Assembly (NCBI GenBank): GCA_012295275.1
Contig: CM022667.1
Coordinates: 4,645,708-4,709,707, forward strand
Length of the DNA stretch: 64,000 nt
Reading direction: 5' to 3'
Source: Chrysomallon squamiferum
Taxonomy: Eukaryota > Mollusca > Gastropoda > Neomphalida > Peltospiridae
This document shows positions 1 to 12,225 of this stretch, one piece after another. Both the position numbers and the translations under genes were made by a program. How positions within the stretch are numbered: the first letter of the stretch is position 1; the number at the start of each line of letters is the position of its first letter. The notes beneath the pieces were generated by a model. That model was given only the letters and a program-made list of their open reading frames with translations, was not told the DNA's origin and did not search any database.

Positions 1-165
1 AATGATGATGGTAATATTAATAATGATGGTAATAATAATAAGCTATGTTAATAATAATAGTAATAATAATATTAATGATAATAACAAAGATAATAATAAT
101 AATGACAACAATGAGTAATAATAACAATATAAATGATAACAGCAATAAAAAGACTACAACAACAA
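1..165. repeat. Imperfect AAT/ATG trinucleotide microsatellite
   Basis: The window opens in a degenerate run of AAT, GAT and AAC triplets. It lies left of the last visible NUDCD1 exon and so within a NUDCD1 intron. No gene is seen in it. Confidence 0.8.
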
Positions 166-238
166 AACGTGTAAACAAAGTTTTCACAGTAACATTTTTT
201 CCACAAAATGTTTAAAGAAAATAAAACTGGTGACAAAC

Positions 239-523
239 CTTCCACATGTAAGAGTGTTCGATGCGATTATCTGTGTCTAGGATGTAAAAACTTCCTGCTC
301 CGTCTGCTAAAACTGCCGAGTCTGTCCCACAGAAACACAGAGATGGGTTGTAACGACCTGGGACGAGCTGCTGGTTTGCCCGATCCGGAATCTGGAAATT
401 TCTGTCTCCTATCTCCAGTTTTGAAAACTTTAATTAGACAATATTAAATAATAATGATAATAATACTTAATAGTAATAGTAATAGTAATAGTAATAATAA
501 CAATAAATAATAATAATAATATA

Positions 524-572
<49 letters not shown>

Positions 573-2301
573 GTAATAGTAATAATAATAGTAATAGTAA
601 TAGTAATAATAAAAATAATAAAAATTAAAATAAATAAAGAAAAAAAAACACAGCTCAAAAGATATAATAAAGAGAGAAATAAATGAAGCTATTTTAAAGA
701 TTAAAAACTAAAAAAAAACTCTACCATTTTCACATTATAAACAAAATGAAAAGAAATATTACAAAAAATAAAAAAATGTATAAAATATATTTGTATTGAA
801 ATTCATAAATTATTTTGTGTTTTGCTGTTTACAGTGTTTGAGGATAATATTATTGTCCTTTTTCTACAAGATTCTTTGAATATGACAACTGTTTTAGGTG
901 GTTGGTATTATTTTTTTTTTTCTGATAAAGAAGAAATAAATATCAATAAATTCTCTGTTGTAAAAAGTTGTAAAAAAAATTTAGTAACATCAATAAAGAA
1001 GTAAAAATTATTATTTTCTCTTTAAGAACAATTTCTTTTTCAGATTATCCTATGATTTCTGTAAATAAATTTATAAAACAATTCACTTGCAAACGTGCTG
1101 TGTGTATTTACTCATTGATTTGTATTATCAAAGTATGGATTCAGATTAGCAATGATATAAAAAAAAAGAACTATTGATTACTCACTGTAGACAGTTGTAC
1201 TCTCCTGATATCCCATTCCGAATCTATGATATAAGCAGCATCTGGAGACCAGGGATCACAGATCAAGTGGTTGTGTATTCCAAACAACTTGGCATGATGG
1301 TATGAGTACTGACTGTCTGTTAGCTTTGCTACATCTAAACCTAGAAATAAAATAATACATAATCAAATAATTGTCACTAACATAATCAAAATAAACAGGT
1401 GCCTTAACCATTTATCTGTACTGTAAGAATATACAAACACACACACATACACACACACACACATATATAAATATATTAGAATAAATAAAAATCTTAAACT
1501 TTTGTGACATGTTAGGTTTAAATTATAATTTAAAAATAACGTTTTATTTCTTCAGACATATAATATATTAGGTCCTTCATGTTTCAGTTAGTTAAATAAT
1601 TGTTAAATATTGATTATTTAATATGATATCAAGATTAATAAAATACCCATTGTTTTTCTATCAGTCATAGATATTATTCAATAATTAATTAACATATTAT
1701 TATTATTACAATTTAAATGGTCAACATTTAACCTTTAACTTGTTTAAGAATTATTTATTAGTTATTAGACTATTACTACTTTAGCTGACAAGTCATTTAA
1801 CTCAAAAGAATCATTTAACATGTAACGTTGAAAACTTATGTTTTTATTTAATGTTTTATTTATATATAGAACTTAGGAAGTAACTAATTTGCTAGGACGA
1901 GATTGGAACTTTAACAACTGTTTTTATTTTTATTAAATTTAAAAACAACTTTTTTTTCATTACTGCATTAGCCTTTATATGTAATAGGCTTACATATTGT
2001 TGTTACAGTTGACTTCTTCTGAAATATCACTTCCGTAAATACATACAGTGTAGACGTGGAAATAATGACATTAAATGACTGCACGGTTGAATAACATCGA
2101 TGATCAACAAACATTCATCAAAATATGCATGCATTGTGCGTTTCGCTTTATGGTAACGGATAAAATCAGTTTAAGCTAATCAAACATACCTCGTTCCAGT
2201 TCTTTTGAATAAACTGGAAGAGAGTCGAGAGACAACTTGTATCCATCGAAATGTGGATTTAACAAATTTTTCTTTACTTGCAGCTCAACATGTTCAACCA
2301 T
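239..2301 (-). CDS. NUDCD1: NudC domain-containing protein 1, N-terminal part (gene continues past left edge)
   Basis: NUDCD1 (CML66) is a NudC-family protein with an N-terminal beta-propeller-like part around a CS domain, linked to COPI and Hsp90-type partners. Three exons are visible on the minus strand: 2190-2301 (start ATG at 2301), 1186-1340 and 239-427, with phases 1, 0, 0 and GT-AG junctions. They encode about 152 residues. The start resembles human NUDCD1 closely: LLNPHFDGYKLSLDSLP here against LLDPRFEGYKLSLEPLP, then a KLTDSQYSYHHAKLFGIHNH block and a DPWSPDAAYIID block. Exon 3 carries a propeller-type strand ending GAGSFYILDTDNRI. The CS domain and the C-terminus must lie left of position 1. 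The gene is head-to-head with CENPT. Human sequence was recalled from memory, not searched. Confidence 0.85.
455..645. repeat. AAT/AGT microsatellite in NUDCD1 intron
   Basis: A dense run of AAT with interspersed AGT triplets lies in the NUDCD1 intron between exons 2 and 3, just upstream of exon 3 on the minus strand. It gives a meaningless Ile/Tyr-rich reading frame on the minus strand. Confidence 0.85.
1434..1465. repeat. CA microsatellite, NUDCD1 intron 1
   Basis: A short interrupted (CA)n run followed by AT-rich sequence, inside the 849-bp intron 1 of NUDCD1 (1341-2189). No exon is seen in the rest of that intron. Confidence 0.7.
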
Positions 2302-2847
2302 TTTCTTTTATTGTTTCAAAAATTACAATCATTTTAAAACGAAACGAAATATTCTAACTGTACCACAGCAATCAAAACAGTATTTTATAAAATATTATTG
2401 TTGGTTTAAAAATACTAATGTTCCATAATATTGTACTTATTAGAAAAGTTGGAAAGAGATTTGATTATAATATTTTAAAATGTTAATCCTTTTCCATATC
2501 TATATTCATTTTATTAATTGGCGGGCTTTTAAACATTGATGTCACTGAAGTTTCCGTAATTATTTCAAAAGAGCGGGTAGGTATCTTTTATTTTAAGAAT
2601 GGATGCTTTTAAACAAACAAACAAACACAAAATATTATTATTACTCAAAACACATAATTAATGGAACTGACAAATAGTTTGTGTCAATTTATCAGTTATT
2701 GTAATTAACCTTAAAAACAAGATATTTTTCTTGGGTGGGGGTGTTTTTGTTTTTGTGATGTGTCATTGTATGCTAGTTATTATTAATAATATTCGGGCTT
2801 ATGTTTAATCAAAAGTATTATTCTCAACTTATTCCTGTTTCAGGGCC
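2302..2847. promoter_or_regulatory. Bidirectional promoter region NUDCD1/CENPT with E2F-like site
   Basis: This 546-bp spacer separates the NUDCD1 start (minus) from the CENPT start (plus). TTGGCGGG at 2518-2525 fits the E2F consensus, which would suit a cell-cycle gene such as CENPT. A GTAGGT donor near 2577-2581 and a CTGTTTCAG acceptor ending at 2843 suggest a non-coding first CENPT exon spliced to the coding exon that begins at 2844. The sites are by-eye matches only, and transcription starts are not known. Confidence 0.5.
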
Positions 2848-5800
2848 ATGTCTAATTCAAAAACTCCACGCACGCTGATACAGGATCGCACCGAGAGTGT
2901 TTCCACGGAGAAAAACATTCATTTCACTCGGAAACGGACTCCGCAGTCAACATCAACAAAATCAAAAAGTTCAATGACTTTATTACCAGGAGGATCAGCG
3001 ACTAAGAAACTTCAGTCATTGTCAGTCACTGAAGCAAGTGAATTTACACCAAGACAACTGGTAGGTATGCGAAGTTAGTAGGATTGCCATTGTCCACTAG
3101 AGCAATTCAAAAGTATATAATAATTATATATGATTATATCATCACGATAATCATAATCAGATAATGACATACATAATAATAATCACAGGGCATCAACAGA
3201 TTTAATTTTTATTAAAAATTAACATAACTTAAATTAGTCAAGCACATTAATCATCATTATTATATATATATAGCTATTGTGTTGAAAGCCTCAGTATGAT
3301 GTTTCCAATTTTGTTGTAGATATTAAAACAAAATTACAAAATTAAGAAATCAAAATATAATTTTGACTTTTCTAATGCACTGTTCTCATATTTACAGATA
3401 TCTGCTTTTCTAATGACACCCAACACCACCGTTCCTTTAACACGTCAGCAGAGTCGAATAAAAGAGGGCATGGATATGCCACCCCCTACTTCAAGTGTCA
3501 AATCTAAACAACGTCTTCGAAGATCGTCACTAGGAATCCCACGTGTTGAGGAAATCGTGAAGAAATTTACTCCTCGCACGGGTATCGAGGGACTGCTAAC
3601 TCAGGGTTTGTTACTTTTAGCTTGTTACCAGAGACTGTTAACTTTATTTCAATAAGCATTTTTATTATTTTACATTCTGTGTTTTTTTTAAATTAGTTAC
3701 ATAATGCTGTCATGTTCCTTTTCTTATATTTTTTTAAAATTTTTACATCAGGATGTATTTAATATATCTATTTTTAAAAATCTTTATGTGGAACTGAAAT
3801 ATATTATTGTGAAAAGCAACAGTCTGTTTTGTTTCTCTAAAAAATCATAGTACATAAAAATACTATCGTACTATATAATAATAGTGTTTATATTTAAGCG
3901 AAGTGAGGCTTTTTTTGTAGCACCTGAACAAACACCTGTGATAGGTAACAAAAGGAAGAGAAAATCTCGTTCTTCGCATTCACTTCCTGGAGTTGATGCT
4001 TTCCTAAAAGATGCATCATTTGAACCACTGCAAAAAAGGTTTGCATTAGCCAAACATATTTAATATGAATGTGTGTGTGTGTCTGTGGAAAACAATTGTT
4101 AAAATAAACTAATTCACCCTATTTTGTAACATTAATAACTGCAAGTGACTGATTTAATTCTTTATCTTCTTATTTATTTAAATATATTTAGAAAAAGTAA
4201 TTTTATAATCAGTAAAAGTAAAATTAATCCAGTGTTGTTGTGTTTCTAGTTCTGTGGGTAGTTTGCCTCCCTCTGAAATTCGACATGGAACTAGGAAACG
4301 TCGTCCAATTCAGATTGACATAGTACACAAAGCTGCTGATGTTTCAACAGGTAAATACTTTTTTGATATATATATATATGGATGTAGGATGTAGTGTAAA
4401 CATTATTATTTATATCTGATAAGTTATATCTGTAGTTCAAGTGATATTTTTCTTGACTGCAATAGTTAGAGAGTGTTAGCATGCCAACAGATGTAGACTA
4501 GTGGCATATTCATTTCCTAGAAATTCCTGGAAACTAGACATCAAAGGCAGCTAAATCTTATTTTAAAACAACAGAAAGTTGTTTTTTTATTTCCTTTATA
4601 ATTGTAGAAAATTATTTTATGTATCAGATGAACCAGACCTGTCTGAAAATGTTTCAGATGAAAGGGAAGCTACTCCTGTAGAAACTGATGAAGATGTTGA
4701 CATGGCAACCAGGAAGACTCCAAAGAGACGGAGATCTTCAGTAAAAGAAAGAGATAAAAATGTAAGCAGTGTGAAAGGTTTGTCTGGAAAACGCAAATCA
4801 CAGCAGACTCAGGTCAGCGACAATGAGCATCTGAATGTGAGTACAGCATCAGCGAAAAAAACAAAGAGAATCATTCTGTCTCCATACACAAAACATGTGT
4901 CACACGAAGAACCTGACAGCCCACTCCAGACACATTCTGCTCAGACATCACCAGTGGTTTCAAGAGAGGACAAAACCATTTTCTTTTCCCCTGGAAATAG
5001 GCCATTGTCTCAGAGATCAGAAAAGGAAAGTAATAACACAGACCATTATCTGTCACACTTAACTGACCACCCAGCTGAAACTGAGGCTGAGAGTCCAGGA
5101 AGGCAAGTTTCTTTACGCAGACAAGCAGTAATGCATGCCACTCACAAGGTGACTGAAAGTGACAGTCGTGATTCGACAACTGCAGGTCACAGTTTGTATC
5201 GTGGTCCCAGTGTAGGTGACGTACAAGTGACTACTTCTGTAAGCAGACGGACACTGAATCATACAGATGTTGATGTCAGTCAAGGTGAAGAGGATTTTGA
5301 TGATGTGCAGACTCGTTCAACAAGAGAATCGTTTAGAAACAAGTCGATGTTTGTTGATGGTGCTGGGTCTAAAAACTTTGACATTTCATTTGACAGCCAA
5401 AAAACCTTGCATCCAGTCAGGACCAGCACCCCAGCTGTTGGTCAGAAGTCTCCCAGGACAAGAATGAAAAACAGTGAAAGACAAAGTGCACGTCATCCAG
5501 ACGAACCTGTTGATGACCTGGTGGAAAATAGATCTCCTCAGAGACGAATTTCGCTACAGCAGTTCATCTCCAATCAGAAACAGAGTTTAGTTCACGAAAA
5601 TAGCTCTCCTCAAACATCAGTTTCTCTTCATCAAACCAAATCACATCAGAGACAAAATTCTCTTCATGAAGCAAGCTCGCCTCAAAGACAAAATTCACTT
5701 CATCAAGAAAGCTCTCCTCGGAGGCAAATTTCACTTCACCAGGCAAGCTCTCCTAAGACTCGAAGTTCACTTCGAAAGGCAAGCTCTGCTCAAAGACAAA

Positions 5801-7781
5801 GTTCTCATCATCAGACGAGCTCTCCTCAAGGACAAATATCACTTCATGAGGCAAGCTCTCCTAAGAGTCGAAGCTCACTTCGAAAGGCAAGCTCAGCTCA
5901 AAGACAAATTTTACTTCGTTACGAAGGCTCTCCTCGGGTTGTCTCTCCACGTAAAAGAAAATCACTTGAGAGTGTACGACACAGTATGGAGTTCACTGAT
6001 GACACAGATGACGGAGAGGAGATCTCAAGTGTTGTTGAAAGTGTCATAGGACAGCTGGCATCTGAAAATGATCGTGTTGCTGATGTTGAGAAAGTTGTTG
6101 ACGAGGCTGTGGGTGAGGAGATGATGGATGAAGATGGTGTTGTCGAAGAGGATGAAGAGGATGTGAGAGATCTCGGTGCTGCTGTAGACAAGCAGTTAGC
6201 TGAGGTTAGTAGGGTTACATAATAAGTCTGTGTATGTGTGAGAATTCTGTTTCTGTTTAGTGGCTTATATAGTTTTGTTAAAACACTGACTGAATGATAA
6301 ATAACTTTGTAAAAATACTGAGGGGAGAGATCCTTCCTGTTTTTCTTCTACTCAATTGTTGTTGTTGTTGTTTGTTTTATTTTATTTATTTGTTATTGCT
6401 AATTTCAGAATTTAGAAGTGCATCATTTAAACAGATTGTCAAAAGAAAAGTAAGTTTAATTGTGTAAAGGTTTTATTAAAAGAAAGTTAGTGTTATTAAC
6501 ATTGTTTTATTATTATTACTATTATTGTTATTGTTCAACATAACTAGTAAATGAAAAGTAACTTACTAAGATCTTGAAATTTAGATTAAAGAAAATATAT
6601 TATTTGTTATTATTGTTGTCATTACAATTTTTATTATTACCATTATTTTTCTTTTATGGTTATCACTATTGTTGCTTCCTTTATTTCTCCCTTTATTGTT
6701 GCACTGAGTTATAAGTTTAAAAGATATTTCTGTAAAGTACTTCATTATGGGTGTCGGGATTGTTTTTCTTAATGTTAATAATAAATTTATTTCTAACATT
6801 TGTTGCATTAAGTTGTAAGTTCACGTAAAGTATTCTATTATGTTTTTGTTATGTCAAAGTTATTTCTAACATTTATGTTATGTTTAAACATTTCTGGAAA
6901 ATATTTTACTACTTAATATCATCGTGTATGATTCTGGTTTGTGTTACAGAAAGAAAACAAAGAGTAAGCGGAAGACAGCAGACAAATCTCATCTTCCTGC
7001 TGGTGTAGTGAAACATCTGTTCACTCACTTCTGCAGAGCTCGGGTTACTAAAGAGGCCATAGAAGAAGTTGTCAGGATGTGAGTTTTTAATCTGTGAAAT
7101 TGTTTTAACTAACCTTCTTAATATCTCTGTATAATAAATAAAATAATAATAAAAAAATGAATTGTTGAAGTTAAAAATTCTTTGAAAGGAAATAATAAAT
7201 AATGTTTACATTTCGTTTTTCTTTCATTTTTCTTTATTTCTTTATTATATTTTTATTTTATTTTATTTTATTTTGTCATGTATTTAGTTCTGGAAAATTC
7301 TGGAAGTCAATGGCTGCTGATTTGGATGTTTATGCTCGACATGGACAAAGAAAAACTGTCACAGATGAAGATGTCGAACTGCTTATGAAAAGGTATCTCT
7401 TGTACAGTGTCTTCTGTTTAGATGAATTTACATTTAATTTATGACCATCTGAAAGTTTCTCATCTTAACCTCAAAAAGTCTGAGAAGCTGATGTTAATAT
7501 ACACAGAATAATTAATACTGTTCAGGAGATGATATGGTTAACATATGCTTCTTCTTTGTTGGACAGTAAGTTAGCTTACAGTAAATATTCCAGATTCCAG
7601 TCATAGCAGTGTGTTTTGAAATGTTTTCTTATTCTGTTTTTTCAGACAGGGTTTTGTGACAGAAGACAAATCTCTGAACACGCTGATACACCAATATCTG
7701 CCACTGGAAGTACAAGAACAAGTGATTCCTATAGCCAGAGCTGGAAACAGACTAGAACTCAACAAAAAATACATTACATAA
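2848..7781 (+). CDS. CENPT: Centromere protein T (CENP-T), histone-fold kinetochore protein
   Basis: CENP-T is a DNA-binding subunit of the inner kinetochore network. Its C-terminal histone fold pairs with CENP-W, and in vertebrates its CDK-phosphorylated N-terminal tail recruits NDC80 and MIS12 complexes. Nine exons: 2848-3060, 3398-3605, 3921-4038, 4250-4350, 4628-6204, 6409-6449, 6950-7078, 7288-7392, 7646-7781. All phases close, giving 875 residues (human 561). The N-terminus TPRTLIQ resembles the human TPRTLLRR start. The C-terminal exons give a histone fold (LPAGVVKHLFTHFC, then FWKSMAADLDVYARHG, TVTDEDVELLMKRQG) and the family tail LPLEVQEQVIP. The 1.6-kb exon 5 is disordered, rich in Ser, Arg and Pro, and holds a 12-residue tandem repeat, followed by a Glu/Asp-rich stretch. 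An upstream non-coding exon is likely. The extra length is all in the disordered middle. Confidence 0.9.
5545..5940 (+). repeat. CENPT: Coding minisatellite: eleven 36-bp units (12-aa Ser-Pro repeat) in CENPT
   Basis: The frame divides without gaps into eleven 12-residue units of the type R-Q-x-S-L-H-x-A-S-S-P-x. Units 6-8 and 9-11 form a three-unit higher-order repeat: each set opens with a QISLH..ASSP unit and continues with an identical RSSLRKASSAQR unit. Most units keep an SSP (minimal CDK site) and a basic-x-x-Ser motif. The repeat preserves the frame exactly. Confidence 0.85.
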
Positions 7782-8782
7782 AATAAAAAATACATTACAT
7801 AAAATTAAAAATGTATTATATAAACAAAACAATAAAAATACTTCATGTTAACTGAAATAAAATACATGACATAAACAACAACAAAACAAATGTAACATAA
7901 ACTTGACAAAAGGATCCTGATAAACATCAGCTAACAGAGCTGTCACAATGTTAATAATAAAACAGCAACAAAGAAAATAATTGAGATATATATACACACA
8001 TACACACACACCTTAGTTATGCCAATAATTTATGGATTGAAAATGTTTCTGTTGACATTTTGATAGAATTATTTTTTGTTAAGCAACAGTCGTTAGTGTA
8101 ATATAAAGATAAAAGATAAATATACATGTTTTCATATTTGTTGTTATAAACCATTTTTGGCTCAGAAGATGTCATCAGGAGCTTTATTTTTTTTGTCATG
8201 TTTTGTTTAATAATTAAAATTTTATCTTTATTTTTTATTTATTTCTTTATTATTTTATTATTTTTCTCTTTGTTTTTTCTCCTCATTGCATTTTTCTTTC
8301 AGAATCCAAAATCTGCATTGGATGTAGTGTAAAATAAATTGTACATTTTTTGTTATTAAATTGATCAAATGTTTATTTTATTAGTCTTTTGTTTACATTG
8401 TTCCTCGCATACTTAACAGATTTGTGAATACCTACAAATGTCTGTCACTTTTAATTTGGGAATGTGTGAAATGTCCTCATGACCTTGAATGAAGCATAGG
8501 ACGTCTGACACAAATAAACATTCAAAATGTAACATGGCATCATTAATATTCTTAAAGAGATGATGTTTGTATTGATACAGTATAGTACATTATTAAAGGT
8601 CCCTAGCAGATAAAGTGTTGCACTAGATAAGGGAGTAAGAATTTGAAAGTGTAAGGGGGGATAATGTGAAACTAACAAACAGTAACGCTTTTTTCATGTA
8701 AATGAAAACCAACAGCAAATTATTAATTTTTATTTCAATTTTTTTTTCTAAGACAACAAATGATTTTTATCACAGATATTAA
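7782..8782. other. Convergent intergenic region CENPT/RBFA (3' UTRs)
   Basis: Two 3' ends meet here. AATAAA occurs right after the CENPT stop (7782-7787) and again at 8333-8338. The second follows a good acceptor, CTTTCAG, with a possible exon edge at 8303, so an alternative or untranslated terminal CENPT exon is possible but unproven. The rest is AT-rich with no convincing gene. Confidence 0.5.
8729..8734 (-). terminator. RBFA: Probable RBFA polyadenylation signal
   Basis: TTTATT on the plus strand reads AATAAA on the minus strand, about 50 bp downstream of the RBFA stop codon. In such AT-rich DNA this hexamer is common, so the position relative to the stop is the main support. Confidence 0.45.
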
Positions 8783-9710
8783 TTATTTTTCATCCTCTAT
8801 GTAATATTCATCATCACTGTAATCATCATCGTAATAATCATTAGCATCATCTTGATCAGAGGGCAGAATATTCCAGAAATCTTTTCCTTCATTTCGTAAG
8901 TAATCGTTGACAGTGTACGGCACTTTGCCTTTTAGACGTTTCATCTTCTTCCTCTTTCTCAGAAATGTGCTGTAGTCTGGAACTGTCACTTCTGCAGTCT
9001 TCGAATCTCGACTTTCCTCACTGATAAAACTTAAAGTGTCTTCTGATGCACGGTGTTTGATTCTCCTTTTTTTCATAAGCAGTTTACTCATCAAACTGTC
9101 GTGTTGCAAGTTGTAGAGATCACTTCTAAGTTTCACCCCTTCCAGAAGTGAAAAATCTTTTGTGTGTTTTTTATTCTCTTCAGAAATGTTTTCGGAGTCA
9201 TAACTCTCAAAAGCTGAGCTTTGATTCTCTGTAACAGTTTCTTTTGCAGTGAAACTATCCACAATAGTATCACTTTGCTGTGATTTTTCTTCTTTCTGCA
9301 TAAAACTCTGACCCACTTTTGTCGTTTCATCTTTCTTGCTAGATTCAGAATCAAATGTTTTTCCGGCATCTTCCAAAACCACTGACCCAGTGTCGGTCAC
9401 TGTCAGAATGCCAGGGTAAGAATGGTAGTCGGTGTTTTCTAACGACATCTTTGAGAAATCTCTCATGATGTTTCTCTTTCCTGGCACTTTTTTCCAAGGT
9501 CTCACTTGTGTGGTGTAAATTGCTGGTTCATAATCGGGACCATAATCAGCGATGTTCAACAGATTTTCTACTTGTAGAATGTTAGCTTCTCTCTCATCCT
9601 TGATGAAGTTTATAACTGGTATGTGACCAAGAAGGTGATATGAAGTCAGGATGTATCTGAAGATAACAATAAATAATATATAGTGTATCTGTATCTATAT
9701 CCATCCATCC

Positions 9711-9745
<35 letters not shown>

Positions 9746-11461
9746 TAATATATATATCACAAGAAATACAAAAAATAAATAAATAAATAAAAATAATAAA
9801 CTAGAATCTGATTAAAATATGTTTACAAACAATCTTCTGTCACTCTGAGAGGTGTAAATTCTACACCATGAGCAAGTTTTAGAATGTAATGCATATGACT
9901 GTCCAGGAATCTTTTTTTTTTTTTACATTCTACATATGATTTTATTTACATTCAAAAACAATAATATGATATTTTTATTTTTTTATTTTTTAAAATGAAA
10001 GATCTATATTTACATACCTAAGTTTTCCAGAATTCTGTTTAAGTAAAGTTTCAATTCTGTCATCTTCATGTCCCCCTGTAGCCAGCCAGTGAACATTGAT
10101 AGCACTGAAGTCAGGCACCACACTCACCTGTGTAATAGCAATTATTAACTGTTACTGTGTTGCAGAATGTGAATTTTAATATATTAATCTTTAACACAAA
10201 GTAGAACATAACCTATTTAAAGAAGTCCAGTTTCCCAAATAAAAAGGTAAAATTTAAAATGTATTTTTAATTAAATATTTATGTTTGGCTGTTGATAAAA
10301 ACTAGTTATCTATCTGTAAGATCAACAAAAAATATATTTTACATCCATACTCCACTGTTAATGAAATCAAATTCTTTAATATTAACTCGCAATAATAGTT
10401 CGCTGTTAATAAAATCTAGTTACCATATCTGTGACATTAAAAAAAGTTATTTTTAAGTAAATATCTAAACTGACCTATTAATGATATCTAATAATCCCAT
10501 CTATAAAATAAAAATTAATTTGTCTAATGTTTTGTGTAAACATTTACCCTGTCTATGTTGACAGCCATGTCAGCCAGCTGGGGACAGATCTCGCCAGAGT
10601 TGATCATTTGAACAATGTATTCATACAAAACATTTCCAACTTGTACAGCTCTTCGTCTTTGACCTTCACTTGGGCCTCTCTTTCTCTTATTTTGTTGTGA
10701 CATACCAGCGGTATCCTGCAGAAATAACAAAAATATATGTAATGTAGAAATTGATTATTTCTTAATCGCTCTACTGAAGTATTTTTATGATTTTTAAACA
10801 AATAAATAATATAAATAATTTTTTGAAACTGCATTTAATTGAAACTTACCATGTTTGCTGGCTGGGAATACCATGTTTTTTTCCTGCCAAGGTAAAAAGT
10901 ATTATCAGTAAATAGATATTTACATGACTCTCATGATTTTATAATAAACAAAACACCTTGAAAAAAGTAGTTATGCTGATCAACACTGAATAAAAATTAA
11001 TGCAAAATAATTTATAATTTAATTACTGATTTAAATTGATATTTCTGCAACAGTTCATTAATAAATAATAATTTAAATTATATTAAATGGTTATATGATT
11101 TTTGTACAATCAGAACAGTGAGTAGTAAATATACTGCCACCACTATGGCAATGTGAATTTTTAATTTATATATGTTATTTATCTTATACATATATGCTGC
11201 AAACATAATAACATAAATCTTTGAAATTTTAATTGGCAATTCTTTGAAATTAATATTATCCTATGTAATAAGACGTTTTGCATTTTCAAATCAACTCTAC
11301 TAAAGACTAAAGTATACAAATAAAAATACCCACTTTGGTCCTTTATTTAACATTTTCATCAACTGTTTTGTCATTCTTACTTGACTTTTCCATCGGATAG
11401 CACTATAATTATGTCTGACCACTCCAGACACTAATCTGGAACAAATCTGTTTGCAAAACAT
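8783..11461 (-). CDS. RBFA: Mitochondrial ribosome-binding factor A
   Basis: RBFA binds the mitochondrial small ribosomal subunit during maturation near helices 44/45 of 12S rRNA. Five exons on the minus strand: 11334-11461, 10850-10883, 10548-10715, 10018-10127, 8783-9656. All phases close, giving 437 residues (human 343). The N-terminus (MFCKQICSRLVSGVVRHNY) is basic and lacks acids, as expected of a mitochondrial presequence. Exon 2 gives KKTWY (human KKFWY). The KH-like RbfA domain spans exons 3-5, with NIDRVSVVPDFSAINVHW (human VELSKVSLTPDFSACRAYW) and then the IPVINFIKDEREAN strand. LLNIADYGPDYEP matches the human LLAVADFGP motif. The tail is unusually long and acidic, ending in Asp/Tyr-rich sequence. 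The exon 1 donor is GTGGGT, chosen over the adjacent GTATTT because only it keeps frame. Head-to-head with TCF25. Confidence 0.85.
9708..9757. repeat. ATAC/AT microsatellite in RBFA intron 4
   Basis: About seven ATAC units followed by AT dinucleotides, inside the intron between RBFA exons 4 and 5. No other feature is seen in that 361-bp intron. Confidence 0.8.
10285..10510. repeat. Degenerate tandem repeat in RBFA intron 3
   Basis: Four loosely related copies of a block with a CTGTTAATAAAATCTAGTTA core and a following ATCTGT occur about 45-75 bp apart between RBFA exons 3 and 4. Copies are strongly decayed. They do not contain a recognisable RBFA exon edge. Confidence 0.4.
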
Positions 11462-11775
11462 TTCTACAAGATTAACAAAACTGAAAAAATAAAAATACAC
11501 AGTTTGACATTTGCTTTCTTATGGGAGCTGACATGTTGTCAGTCTGCAATAAAAAAAATAAAAAAAAAAAAAAAAAAAGGTAATAAAATTATATAAATCT
11601 TAATACGTTATTGAAATTTATATATTACTGTAACGGAGACATATTTTAATTATTTTGTTTCTAATCTTTAAGTTAAATTATGTTTAAAGAATCAGTAGCG
11701 AAGTAAATCATGGGATACTTCCGGTTACCTATCAAAACGAAAGTGATTAAATGATGTATTAAAAAGTGGCTTGAG
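11462..11775. promoter_or_regulatory. Bidirectional promoter region RBFA/TCF25 with ETS-like site
   Basis: Only 314 bp separate the RBFA start (minus) and TCF25 start (plus). ACTTCCGGT at 11717-11725 is the reverse complement of ACCGGAAGT, a canonical ETS/GABP-type site common in housekeeping promoters. A possible minus-strand acceptor (TTTTTTCAG) just above the RBFA ATG suggests an untranslated first RBFA exon. A poly(A) run lies at about 11550-11578. Site calls are by eye. Confidence 0.5.
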
Positions 11776-12189
11776 ATGTCGAGCAGAGCTCTGAGAAGAC
11801 GTCAAGAACAAATAGGAATTCTTGATCCTTTGGCGTTGTCTCTGACAAATGCAGGAGTTCAGGAAGAGTCGGGTTCAGATGAGAATGACGAACCATTGCA
11901 ACCATCTGGATCTAAAAAGAAGGGAAGACGAAATAAAAATTCGCGAATAACAAATCCTTTTGAATTGGTATGTAATATCACCATTTATAGATCTTGTTAT
12001 AATCCATTTATTCAAAGTCTGGTAAGCCTAATGATACAAAATATCTCCAATTAAATCTGTATGAAATGGATTACTCTTACTCGATTCCTTCTTGCCACAA
12101 ATCAGTACCTAACTGAGAGCTCAGAAACAGACACCAAACTAAAGTTTTCCTCAAATAGTTAACAGTTTGGGAAAAAGCCACGAAAACCC

Positions 12190-12225
<36 letters not shown>

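Noticed and set aside
467-658. Minus-strand Ile/Tyr-rich frame
   Set aside because: Translation of an AAT microsatellite.
4579-4627. Extension of CENPT exon 5 upstream to an in-frame ATG
   Set aside because: The reading frame is open, but the previous exon's phase fits the TATCAG acceptor with the exon starting at 4628.
11462-11500. Upstream in-frame start for RBFA (13 extra residues)
   Set aside because: The extra residues include a likely acceptor TTTTTTCAG, and the next ATG begins a typical mitochondrial presequence.
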